Under the pieces are notes generated by a model. It was not told where the DNA came from. It did not search any database and worked only from the letters and a program-made list of their open reading frames with translations. Below, one piece after another: positions 9,132-19,000 of a stretch of DNA of 33,552 bases; positions within the stretch are counted from its first letter, which is position 1, and every line of letters starts with the position of its first letter. This DNA comes from an uncultured Flavobacteriales bacterium (GTDB taxonomy: Bacteria > Bacteroidota > Bacteroidia > Flavobacteriales_C > GCA-002722245): assembly GCA_905182585.1 (NCBI GenBank), contig CAJJCC010000007.1, positions 1-33,552 on the forward strand, in the 5' to 3' direction. The position numbers and the translations under genes are program-made.

Positions 9132-9163
9132 CTGGGGACCTCGGATCAAGTCCGGGGTGACAG
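9132..9163. repeat. GC-rich extragenic palindromic hairpin
   Basis: CCTCGGA (9139-9145) pairs with TCCGGGG (9151-9157) around a 5-nt loop, with outer CTG/CAG arms. The GC content is far above that of the surrounding DNA. It resembles a hairpin-forming intergenic element (core CCCCGGACTTGATCCGxGG) that I recall as dispersed in many bacterial genomes; its origin is unclear. It sits right after leuS and has no T-tract, so it is not a standard terminator. Confidence 0.65.
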
Positions 9164-9248
9164 TACTGCTGCAACTTTTACTTTTACTTTTAAACACACA
9201 TACTAGAACCTTACCATACTAGCATATATTTTAAAAAAAAAGTGCAAA

Positions 9249-9917
9249 ATGTCACTCAAGGGTATTAACAAACAGTATCATCTCGGACGTGATTCGGGAT
9301 CTCAAAAGTATAACAAATTGAACACTTCAAAAACATATTCTAACGCCATTTTAATTGGTTCAGTTTCGTTTATATGTTTTTACATTATTGCAGCAATTAT
9401 ATATCCCTACTCATTCAATCCGCTTAACAACTTTTTTTGTGATCTCACTCCAGCTTCCTTTGGATGTGAGAATACCTCTAACCCTGCCTTCTTCCCTTCC
9501 CTCCTTACAATATTAAGCATGTCTATTGTACTGGCCTTTTTCTTCTTTTCCTTTGCCAATCAATCTTCAGAGTCGCTATTGAGTAAAAGATTAATTAAGT
9601 TTTTCGGTTCAATCTCAAGTTTCTGCACCTTTTGTATTGGAATATATGATTTACATGATCAAGCGTTAATTCTAGCGATCGCCACAGGTATCATTCCAAT
9701 GGCAATTATTACATCCACTATCCTAAAAAACCGAAAGAGGTATTTTCCCATTTTAGGATTGATAACTTGCTCACTACTTACCTTTTATGTTTCTATCTTC
9801 TACCTTGAGTTTTCAGAACCTATTTGGCCAATCATGCAAAAAATAACGATTATTCTAAGTCTGATTTGGATTAACTTAATTGTATTAAAAAACAAATCTA
9901 CTTCTAGCTTATTCTAA
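9249..9917 (+). CDS. Multi-pass membrane protein, possibly DUF998-like
   Basis: A 222-residue protein with a hydrophilic N-terminus of about 30 residues, then about six hydrophobic spans. The segment after the first span (YPYSFNPLNNFFCDLTP) and the following span resemble DUF998/FRAG1-type proteins, whose function is unknown. The resemblance is weak and made by eye. The start at 9249 is the only early ATG. It lies upstream of a broken metalloprotease gene and has no clear functional partner. Its reading frame is intact and uninterrupted. Confidence 0.6.
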   Translation: MSLKGINKQYHLGRDSGSQKYNKLNTSKTYSNAILIGSVSFICFYIIAAIIYPYSFNPLNNFFCDLTPASFGCENTSNPAFFPSLLTILSMSIVLAFFFFSFANQSSESLLSKRLIKFFGSISSFCTFCIGIYDLHDQALILAIATGIIPMAIITSTILKNRKRYFPILGLITCSLLTFYVSIFYLEFSEPIWPIMQKITIILSLIWINLIVLKNKSTSSLF

Positions 9918-9989
9918 GTACTATTCACATTTTCTTTAAAAAATCTGGTTACCTTTTTCACTTTTCTGCATTACATATAAAAAGAACCT

Positions 9990-10900
9990 ATAAAGAAGCT
10001 TTTTATACTCCTATTAACAAGTATAACTATTTATGCTTGCCAGATAAATTACATTACAAACGCACCATATGATTTTGTTGCCCAATCGAAAGACCTAAAC
10101 GTTTGTAAACAACTTAAGGATTCTGCCGTTATTTACGCAATTTTTGTAGATGCGAATAACTTCCATCCATGGACAGAATACGCTGTAAACTCTACATTAG
10201 ATTCCTTAAAAAGAGCAACTGACTGGATTTCGAGTCAAGCAAAAAGGAATGGCCTTGATTTAAAAATTAAAACTGTGTATCATCTTGATGGATCCAAAAT
10301 TTATTTCCAAGAACGAAAAAAAGGGACTTACTTCAACCTGAATAAAAACCTAACCTATAGTAAATCAAAAAAATCGATAAAAAATTCCGTTCTAAACTGA
10401 ACCATCGGGCGGATCATGTTGCCAAATATGTTGGAAAACCCGTAAAACCGAACTCAACGAAAACAGGAACTCGTATTAAAGTAAAAACCACTGACAACTT
10501 AATACTTACGCTTCAAGACAAATATAAAACGGATAATATCTCTGTAATGATCTTCGTAAACGGCTTTTTCCATTCCCTTTCATCAGCTACATATCATGCT
10601 AATTATCATGGTTTAGGGCCTGAATACAGTATTCTAACCTGTAAAAACCCTGCTACAATTGCACATGAATTCTTGCATCTTTTTGGCGCTATTGATTTAT
10701 ATCCAAATCAAATGTACCCTAACTTTAATTTTAAAGAATTAGAAGAAATTTATCCAAATGAAATCATGCGGATAACGCATAAAAACATTGATAAACTGAT
10801 GCTCTCCCCCATTACCAAATATTATATTGGTTGGCAAGACGCACTGGATAAACCTAACACAAGATTGTTGTATCATAAAGCAAGAGTGGTTGAATACTAA
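9990..10900 (+). pseudogene. Degraded exported zinc metalloprotease gene (start lost, -1 frameshift)
   Basis: Two forward frames together encode one protein-like sequence. The first (frame of 9990) starts with KKLFILLLTSITIYAC, a signal-peptide or lipobox-like segment. It runs through DFVAQSKDLNVCKQLKDSAV and VIYAIFVDANNFHPWTEYAV and stops at 10398-10400. The second frame opens after TAA 10361-10363 and runs to 10900 with TIAHEFLHLFGAIDLYP, a HExxHxxGxxD zinc motif (HExxH at 10664-10678, D at 10694). The first frame has no ATG, GTG or TTG: ATA sits at 9990 where the initiator would be expected, just after an in-frame stop at 9978. The frames overlap across an A7 run at 10367-10373. The ATG at 10547 would give only a 117-residue fragment with the zinc site and no export signal. 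A sequencing error or -1 slippage at A-AAA-AAA could explain the frameshift but not the missing start. Confidence 0.7.
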
Positions 10901-10964
10901 AGAGTACCAAATACTATAGGAAATTCTTTTTATAGTTTTTAAGAAAAGAGCTACTTTTAAAGTC

Positions 10965-12026
10965 ATGACTACAGAACAAGTTTTGCATAAAATTTACCGT
11001 GAAGAATCTGGGAAAATAATTTCAGTTCTTACCAAAATTTTCGGTGCAACTAACTTAAACCTGTCGGAAGATGTTATGCAGGAAGCTTACATTGAAGCGC
11101 TTGAAAAATGGGGAAATAGAATTCCAAAGAATCCTACGGCTTGGATTTATTCTGTTGCTAGAAATAAAGCACTTAACATCGTAAATCAAAACAAATACAA
11201 GGAAGAACATCAAAATGAAGTAGCCCATTTATCAACATCAGACTGGACTGCTGATACATTATTAGATATGCTTTTTTCGGAAGAAGAAATGAAAGACGAC
11301 CAGCTTAAAATGATGTTCATTTGTTGTACACCAGAAATTTCTCCTGAAGCGCAAACTACCTTGATTTTAAAAACACTTTGTGGTTTTGGAATTCCCGAAA
11401 TAGCTAAAGCATTTTTAATTGCTCCGGATACGATTAACAAAAGATTAGTAAGAGCTCGTGAAATACTTAAAAATGTAAATGCGCTTTTCACATGGCCTGA
11501 GGAGGATGAAATTAACCAGAAAGTATCAAATGTGCTTCAAACGATATATTTACTGTTTAACGAAGGTTATAGTGCATCCCAAGGGGATTCTATTATACGA
11601 TATGAATTATGTTTAGAGTCGATACGATTGGTTCAGCTAATATTGGATTCAGATCAAGTAAAAAGTAAATCTGAAGCAAATGCTTTAATGGCATTAATGA
11701 AATTAAATGCAGCCCGATTCATATCCCGATTATCTGAAGATAATGAAGCCATCACCTTGAAAAATCAGGATCGTTCTAAATGGAATCAATCCTTAATCGG
11801 ATCAGGAATTCAAAACCTAAATAAATCCATGTATGAAAATCAAGTGAGTAAATACTTGATTATGGCTGCTATATCTGCCAACCATTGCGCTGCAAAAACT
11901 TATGCTGAAACCCAATGGGATCAAATTTTAATCTTATACGATCAATTAGTTAAAATTGAGGATTCACCAATCGTTCAACTTAACCGTTCGGTTGCCAAAA
12001 GTATGGTTAAAAAAATTCGAAAATAA
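10965..12026 (+). CDS. ECF42-type sigma factor, C-terminally shortened
   Basis: A 353-residue extracytoplasmic-function sigma factor of the large kind carrying a DUF6596 helical domain. Region 2 covers about residues 10-80 (DVMQEAYIEALEKWG, PTAWIYSVARNKALNIV). Region 4 covers about 115-170 (IPEIAKAFLIAPDTINKRLV). The C-terminal domain has YLLFNEGYSAS, ALMALMKLNAAR and the diagnostic NQDRSKWNQ. ECF42 proteins are usually about 400-420 residues and continue past SPIVQLNRSVA with a TPR-like end; here the frame becomes lysine-rich and stops. The stop lies one base from the stop of the convergent gene. ECF42 genes normally sit beside a DGPF (YCII-related) gene, and none is present. It may be partly functional or decaying. 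Confidence 0.85.
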   Translation: MTTEQVLHKIYREESGKIISVLTKIFGATNLNLSEDVMQEAYIEALEKWGNRIPKNPTAWIYSVARNKALNIVNQNKYKEEHQNEVAHLSTSDWTADTLLDMLFSEEEMKDDQLKMMFICCTPEISPEAQTTLILKTLCGFGIPEIAKAFLIAPDTINKRLVRAREILKNVNALFTWPEEDEINQKVSNVLQTIYLLFNEGYSASQGDSIIRYELCLESIRLVQLILDSDQVKSKSEANALMALMKLNAARFISRLSEDNEAITLKNQDRSKWNQSLIGSGIQNLNKSMYENQVSKYLIMAAISANHCAAKTYAETQWDQILILYDQLVKIEDSPIVQLNRSVAKSMVKKIRK

Positions 12027-12027
12027 A

Positions 12028-14049
12028 TTATTTCTTTTCAAAAACAAGGGTGATTTTGTTAAAGTCAGCCGCAGCGTTAATGACTGATCTAAACTCTTCG
12101 TAACGCGCCAAGGGAATTCTTATTTCATTGTAATACTCATTACAAGTAACGGTTAAAACATTATCATTCACCTCATATACACAGGTAAACTCCATTGTTT
12201 TTTTGTCTCCATTTTTAGAGAAAACATCCATATTTAAGTCTTCCAGGTTCGTAATTTGATATCCTTCTGGAATTGTAATATTTAAAACACGCTTATATCC
12301 ATGATTGTATGAATTTTCAACGTCAAACTGACGACTGGTATCTTGATACATTTCAACCTGACGGCCAATTACCATTCCCATTTTAAACAAATATTTATTC
12401 CCCGCTTTTTCAATTAAAGAACTTAATTCTGCATCACCTTCAAAAATGTAAGGTTTCTCCAACAGATACCCTACCATTTCTTCATTTTGTGAAGTAATGT
12501 TCGTGATTTCGGCATCTTCTGCAATGGATTTTAATCTTTCCTCCAACTCTTCTAGTCGCTTCTCTTCGGTTAAATATGGCATTCTTGGTCTTAAATAAAC
12601 GGAACTGTAACCACTTGCTTCATGTTTTAAATGGGCTTTTAGTTTTTCAAAATCTTCGGTGAATTCTATATCTGCTGTTAAATTGTCGAAATTTACATCA
12701 CTAGAAGTACCACCTATTTTTTTAATCTCAGGATACGCAGAAGAAACACCTCCTGCTTTTACTCTTTTTAAGAATAATCCCGTATTGTAAGCGTAATTAC
12801 TAGAGATTAGTCCAAATCTCATAAAGTCATTTGAAGGAGACATGAATTGATTATACTTAGGGAAGTACATTAAGAACCCGTCAATAAAACCATAAGTTTC
12901 AAAATCCTCGTCAAATGTTTTGTTATACCGGTCACTCGTAATAACAATATCGTGAGAGATGTTTAAATAGTCGAAGATTAAGGCAAACAATCTAGTAGCG
13001 TTTTTAGAACTATATATTTTACTTTTTATACATTCATGAATGTAATAAACACCAATATCATCTCTCTTAAACTCTCCTTTAACATAATGCTCAATAGCTA
13101 CAATTTGATCTCTTTGGTTATCGATTTTCTCCCACTTTTGTTCTTTAACAAGCTTTTTTATGGCCTTTGTTTCCTTTAATAACTCCTTTTCGTTATTTCC
13201 CGAATAAAACTTACGAGAGTATTTTGTAGCTGCTTCTGTCCAACTATAAAAATTTCTTTTCTTAGCATTCGCAAACAATTTAATTTCAATTCTTTGTTTT
13301 AAGGCATCTCCAAGAGAATAATCTTCCTCTTTAAATTTCTTAACCTCATCTAAACTAATTACGTATCTATTTAATTCATCTTTCAAATAAGATGTATCCT
13401 GTGTTAATTCAGCCAATCCATTATAACTTTTCATTTTAAAAACTAACGCCTCAGGCGACACTATTTCGTAGTGATATTTTCTTTTTGGATAAGTACTTTG
13501 AACATTCTCTGAAAAATAATAGGAAGAAGATGGTTCTCTTGTTGAATAAGTATATTCTATCTCACTTCCAACTTCAATTCCTTCCAATGCAAAAATGGTA
13601 AAGGGACCATAGTTTTCGTAGTTTTCAATTTCTTTCTTATTGCTATCATCAAACTCAATTATTTTTCCCTCCTTCGTAATAGCTCTAGCCCTAAGATTCG
13701 TAATTTTTCGTTCGTTACTGTTGGAAATATAAACCTTGTTAAAACTTTCAATAGCTTTATCATTGTTTAAACGAACACGTACATAATGAAGGTTTTCTTC
13801 CATTAGTTTGTCATCAATCCAACCACCTGTGTAGGGGTTTAAAAACGATCCATATTCGTAGGTTGTGATGTTTACATCAGCAATATAAACAGCATTACTT
13901 TTTTGCTCTTCTTCTGTTAGTTCAGATAGTACTGGTGTTTTAACCCAAAAATCTTCATTAAACTTATCAGCTACACCTTCAATTTGAGCGATAGTGTTAC
14001 AACTAATAAATACTGATAAAAACGCGACTATATAATTTTTCACTTTCAT
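12028..14049 (-). CDS. DUF3857 protein with inactive transglutaminase-like domain
   Basis: A 673-residue exported protein with a signal peptide (MKVKNYIVAFLSVFISCNTI, cleavage near AQ). An N-terminal DUF3857 beta domain (about 50-250) is followed by a degenerate transglutaminase-like domain (about 300-410) and a beta-rich C-terminus. Aligned by eye with its neighbour, the catalytic GDCKD becomes YSSKN (Cys to S348), the histidine position falls in FIDG (about D390), and the aspartate of LDxxG/LDPT becomes MSPS (S404). It is therefore a likely pseudoenzyme. Its ATG overlaps the stop of the upstream gene by one base (TAATG), so the two are probably translationally coupled. DUF3857 proteins are common in Bacteroidota but their function is unknown. 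No terminator is seen before the convergent sigma gene. Confidence 0.8.
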   Translation of the reverse strand: MKVKNYIVAFLSVFISCNTIAQIEGVADKFNEDFWVKTPVLSELTEEEQKSNAVYIADVNITTYEYGSFLNPYTGGWIDDKLMEENLHYVRVRLNNDKAIESFNKVYISNSNERKITNLRARAITKEGKIIEFDDSNKKEIENYENYGPFTIFALEGIEVGSEIEYTYSTREPSSSYYFSENVQSTYPKRKYHYEIVSPEALVFKMKSYNGLAELTQDTSYLKDELNRYVISLDEVKKFKEEDYSLGDALKQRIEIKLFANAKKRNFYSWTEAATKYSRKFYSGNNEKELLKETKAIKKLVKEQKWEKIDNQRDQIVAIEHYVKGEFKRDDIGVYYIHECIKSKIYSSKNATRLFALIFDYLNISHDIVITSDRYNKTFDEDFETYGFIDGFLMYFPKYNQFMSPSNDFMRFGLISSNYAYNTGLFLKRVKAGGVSSAYPEIKKIGGTSSDVNFDNLTADIEFTEDFEKLKAHLKHEASGYSSVYLRPRMPYLTEEKRLEELEERLKSIAEDAEITNITSQNEEMVGYLLEKPYIFEGDAELSSLIEKAGNKYLFKMGMVIGRQVEMYQDTSRQFDVENSYNHGYKRVLNITIPEGYQITNLEDLNMDVFSKNGDKKTMEFTCVYEVNDNVLTVTCNEYYNEIRIPLARYEEFRSVINAAADFNKITLVFEKK

Positions 14050-16001
14050 TACTTTTGATTAACGATTACTAATACTTCTTGATAAGCCTTATTTAGCTTT
14101 TTAATCATCTTATTCCATGCTTCAAATTGAGCTTCTTCAACCATTAACACATCAACATATATTTGCTTTTTTAAGATGATTTTTCCGTCTTCTTTTTCAT
14201 ACTTAATGGAAAAACCAAACTCCTCCTCTTGAACTTCAGAATTTGGCGGAATATAAGCAGCATGGGACTCTTTTGGGATTTCAAAAGCAACTTCATTATA
14301 ATCATTAAACTGATATTCAAACTCAACGCCAACGCCTTTTCGTTCTTCAATTTCTAACAAATCATTTTTAAAATCACGATCCAAATTCAAATTCACGTAC
14401 GTCTCGTCACCTACTGTTTTACTGTAATCCTCTAAATTGAATTTATAATTAATTATTAAAGAAGTATCCCGATTACTCACGCCATAAAATTGAGATTCCT
14501 CTATTCTGAATTTATTACTTCCTTTCTCTAATCTAGACTCTATGTATTCACGTTTATCTGCATCATTGGACATGTTAATTAACCTGTGAACGTAGCCAAT
14601 TTTAGCATAACCTCTTGTTTCAATTCTTCCTTCACCAACTAACTTTCCGTTTTTCAAACGCATTGATATATAATCATTTTCAGCATTTCTCTCCTTTTCT
14701 ACTGGCGGAATTCGATACACTTCATAATTACCTTCACCTTTCGAAATTAACACTTGTTTACCCTGAATGAATTCTGTTGGATAACCGTAAGGTGTATAGG
14801 TGCCTACTGCATCTAAAATCACTACTTCATTTTTCTCATTTCGATAAGAAGCAATCATATGATTATCAACCGCAGGAGTGGGAACTTCTGTGTAGTCGTA
14901 AGGCAGTGCTCTGCTGCCAACCCAAGTAATGTTTGCCTCTTCACCAGCATACTTCATCATATCGGTGATAATACTTGCCATATCCTTACAATCTCCGTAA
15001 CGATTGCGACAAACTCTTGATGCTGGACGAGGAATAAAACCACCCATTCCATCTTCAAATGCTATATACTTAATATTGTCCTGTACCCAATTAAAAATCA
15101 ATCGTGCTTTTTCATCTTTACTTTCAACATTTTTCACCAATGTTTCAGTAATCGCTTTTAAAGAAGAATCCTCTTTTACATTTACATCTTTTACTAACGA
15201 ATAATACCAATCATATAATCCCGCTAAATTTGGAAGTACTTTAACCGTACTATCTTGTAACTTAATAGTTTCGATATAAGCAATAATATGTGGAGCATAG
15301 TAACGAATACTTGGCGCTCCGCTAACGGACTCGTAAGGGTCTTGATTTTCAACGATCCAACTTAGTGTCGTGTAATCTCCTTTTACAACTTTAGTATGTT
15401 TAACATCAATATTTTCAACATTAAATAATTTGAAATTCACCTCCACATTACTTGGGAAAGTTATGTGATATTCTGACTTTAAAGTAGGTATAAAACTCAC
15501 CAAAAATGAGCTCCCCATGAACTTTGGATTTTTAACAACCTCCCTATACGAAAGCTTAATTTTTGTTCCTGGTTCAGTTCCGGGATAAGTAAATGCAATT
15601 TGTTTATTGTCATGGAAAAAATAACTTCCATCATAAACATCTTCCGTTTTAAAATCAGTTACTTTTTCCTTTCTAAGCTTTGTTGGATCGCCGGATTTAG
15701 GTAAATAAGCAACAGCTTTAATATCTTGAATTTCGGAGAATTTAGAGAAATTTATGCTTTGATTTCCGTAGCCTTTCGCCTTATCCGTCAAATACATCAT
15801 TTCCCAACTTACGTCATTATAAATTTCGTAATCGTTTCCGTTCGTTTTTATGTAAACATGTTCGGATTCTGACAAATAAATTGCATGCTCTTCCTTGTAT
15901 TTATTTTGGAGTTCTTCTAACGTAAACTCTTCTCCAGCGAAAATTAATCCTGAGGCTAGCGCTAGAAAAACTGTAAATAAAATACTTAGGTTACTCCTCA
16001 T
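14049..16001 (-). CDS. DUF3857 / transglutaminase-like superfamily protein
   Basis: A 650-residue exported protein. The signal peptide is about residues 1-22 (LFTVFLALASGLIFAGEE). DUF3857 spans about 45-240 and is followed by a transglutaminase-like papain-fold domain with an intact triad: GDCKD (C338), DNHMI (H381) and LDAVG (D397). The C-terminal part (about 430-640) is a beta domain of the DUF3858 kind. It acts in the periplasm or at the surface; such enzymes could cleave or cross-link peptides or proteins, but the substrate is unknown. It is the middle gene of a leftward set, 27 bp after the MORN-repeat gene and overlapping the next gene by one base. Its paralogue downstream has lost the triad. 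Confidence 0.88.
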   Translation of the reverse strand: MRSNLSILFTVFLALASGLIFAGEEFTLEELQNKYKEEHAIYLSESEHVYIKTNGNDYEIYNDVSWEMMYLTDKAKGYGNQSINFSKFSEIQDIKAVAYLPKSGDPTKLRKEKVTDFKTEDVYDGSYFFHDNKQIAFTYPGTEPGTKIKLSYREVVKNPKFMGSSFLVSFIPTLKSEYHITFPSNVEVNFKLFNVENIDVKHTKVVKGDYTTLSWIVENQDPYESVSGAPSIRYYAPHIIAYIETIKLQDSTVKVLPNLAGLYDWYYSLVKDVNVKEDSSLKAITETLVKNVESKDEKARLIFNWVQDNIKYIAFEDGMGGFIPRPASRVCRNRYGDCKDMASIITDMMKYAGEEANITWVGSRALPYDYTEVPTPAVDNHMIASYRNEKNEVVILDAVGTYTPYGYPTEFIQGKQVLISKGEGNYEVYRIPPVEKERNAENDYISMRLKNGKLVGEGRIETRGYAKIGYVHRLINMSNDADKREYIESRLEKGSNKFRIEESQFYGVSNRDTSLIINYKFNLEDYSKTVGDETYVNLNLDRDFKNDLLEIEERKGVGVEFEYQFNDYNEVAFEIPKESHAAYIPPNSEVQEEEFGFSIKYEKEDGKIILKKQIYVDVLMVEEAQFEAWNKMIKKLNKAYQEVLVIVNQK

Positions 16002-16028
16002 AAATACAACACAATTTTAAACTATTCA

Positions 16029-19000
16029 TTATTGTACTTTTACAACAACGTCATCTTTATACGTTAAAGTGTAAAGAAGTTTCCCTTTGATATCATAATA
16101 TTTTGCGACTCCTTCTTTTGTTCCTTGAACATAATTTACCTCGCTAATCAATTTTTCATTTTTATTATACTTAGTATAGGCTCCATTAAGTCTACCCATT
16201 TCATAATTTGCTTCATATCTTTTTTTACCAGTGGTATAATAAGAGGTGTATAAGCCATCACGTTCATCATGAATATATGTACCCGTTACCCAAAGGGCTC
16301 CATTACTGTGCATTCTTTTATAAACTCCTTCATATAAACTATTCTCTTCTGCATATTCTGTTCCAAATTTACCATTGTTATAAGTAGTTTTTAATTTACC
16401 TGTCCCATCAATAACAATAGGATCAACAAATTTACCATCTTTCATGTATCTATAGCTAACACAAATACCGCCCTTAAAAACTCTTGATATAACTGGCTCC
16501 TCAAAACCATCATTGTTCGTATACTCTCCATGAATAACGCCTGCTTCATAGGGAATAATACAGTTTACCGCACCTGAGGTATGATAGTACTTTTGCAAGG
16601 TTAATTCACCTTCTACATCGTAATAGTAAATCGATTCTAACTCTCCAGTTATATAATATGAAACTGATGAATCTCTAATTTCTCCCGCTTTATAAGTTGA
16701 TTTATTTGATATTTTACCGTTGTGATTGTATACAGTCCATTCTCCTTCTTTTAAATCATATTCATAATTACCAACCTCTTTCTTCGCTCCATTTGGATAA
16801 AACGATTGATATTTCCCATGTGTATCTCCGTTAAATATTTCTGATGTTTCTGATACTTTCCCATTTGGATAAAAGAATTCTTTTATCCCATTGTGTTTAC
16901 CTCCATGCATTGTTGACTTTAAATAGTCATGTCCAACAACACTTTTGTAATTATAATCTCCGTTTCCCTGTGGCGTTTTAACTCTAGAAACCAAAGAACC
17001 AGTAATGTCATAAGTCTCCGTGTGATATAAAATATTTTCTTTGTAGTAAAACTTATTCGTTAACTCTCCAGAAATAGCATACTCAGAAATATATCCAACT
17101 GAATTTCCATGCTGGAAGTATATTTCTTTTTTTAATTTTCCATTTGGATGATGGTATTTCCAAGCACCTACTTTATCTCCTTCAAAATAAGCACCTTCAG
17201 CATATATTTTACCATTGTCAAAATAAGACTTAAATGCTCCGTGTACTTTTCCTTCCTTGTAGTATTTCTCTACATTTACAGTTCCCCATTTATAGTATTC
17301 AGTGTAATCACCATCAAGAACACCTTTTTTGTAATTCTTTTTAACGTTTATTTGTCCATTGTTAAAGTAAACTAAATGTTTTCCATGGTACCCTTTTCCA
17401 GTTCGGGTTGCTTCATATTTTTTATACCCATAACGGTTATTTAAAACATATTCTTTTTTTCCAGAATTTAACAAACCACCTTGAAGGTCATAATTAAAAT
17501 ACTTTTTTAACTTTCCTGCTTTATAAATGTGCTTCCAAAGCATTTTATTATTAACGTAATCTTTATAATCCCCATGCAATTTACCTTCCTTATAAAAACA
17601 ATAAAGAACAGTATCTCCATTCGCAGAAAAATTTAAATAATCCCCATTGTACCAACCATTCTTATAGCTGTACTGAGCTTCTAATGTGCCATCATAATAA
17701 TAACGAGTCCAAGTACCCGTTCGATCACCTGCTTTATATTTTCCTTCAAGCGCAACTTTACCATTTTCATGATATTCAACAAAATCACCTTTGGCTTTCC
17801 CTTTTACAAATTCCTTTTTACTTAGCGTATCTCCGTTTGGATAAAACTTATAAAACATACCTTCATTTTCCTCATCTACTATGTTTACAAAAGAAGCTAG
17901 TTTTCCATTATAATAGTATTCTTGAAATAGACCGTCCAAATCGTTTTGCTTAAAATTCTTTATTGCTTTTAATAATCCATTTTCATAGTATAAGTTAATC
18001 GCACCATCCAATTTATTATCTACAAAGTTTCCTCCGTATTGTGCGCAACCATTTTTACGCGTAAAGTAACCTTCTCCATCAACTTTTCCATCGGTGTAAA
18101 AACCAGACTCTTTAATATAGCCTTCTTCAGCATACCAGGTGTTTTTACCTTTTAATTTACCATCAGCATTATAAGCTGTTTCTGCTGCAACTTTACCTGA
18201 CTCGTAAAAATAAATCCAGGACCCCTGTCTGTTATCATCATCATTCCTATTCCCAACAGCAATTAACTTCCCTTTGTCATCATTTACATAATCCTTATCG
18301 TATGTTTTACCATTAATAGGATATTTATAGTTTTGCAAATGAGCATGCCAATAATCATAAAGCTTTGTTTCAAACTTGTTAAAAACAGCTTTGTTTTTTT
18401 CAATAGCTCCATTAACAATGGAGTTATTGATTACACTCAAAACATAAAGTGTATATCCAATTTCTAACTCTTGCTTTTTAATCTCTCCAAAGAATTTCCC
18501 ATAGTATTCCATTGAGAAATTTCCTGTTCCCTTTTTATAATTAAATTGGTTAAAAATTAAATCACATACTTTATCCACCATGTAATTCAAGTTTAAAGCC
18601 GACTTATAACCCGGTTTTATTGCAAGTCCTGATTCGATCATATTATTAATCGATTTAAAATACTTGTTCTTTGCTTTTTCGTTTTTTATCTCAAAATTAT
18701 TTTGAATTACGTCTTCCATTCCAACGTAAGACTTTTGAAGAACAGTAGATGATCTGTTAATCATTATAGCCATTTGATAACCCAAAAGAGCCTCTAGCTT
18801 AGCACCTTCTTCAGCCATTAAATTGGCCAATTCATAATGAGATGCAGAATGTTCTGGATGTGTTAAAAGTATAGTTTGAAGTAACTTTTTTGCCTCTTCA
18901 TACTTCTTTTCCTCTAAGAGTAATTTAGCTTTCTCAAAATCATATTTAAAATACAATGGATACTTTTTCTTCCCTATTGCAATTATCTCATGTGCGTTGT

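Noticed and set aside
10547-10900. A complete 117-residue metalloprotease starting at 10547
   Set aside because: The same frame continues upstream with protein-like sequence to 10364, and the fragment has no signal peptide, so it is the 3' half of a broken gene.
16029-18270. Repeat-rich DNA that might be a CRISPR or tandem-repeat array
   Set aside because: The repetition is at protein level (MORN_2 units), the DNA copies are divergent, and the frame is open throughout.
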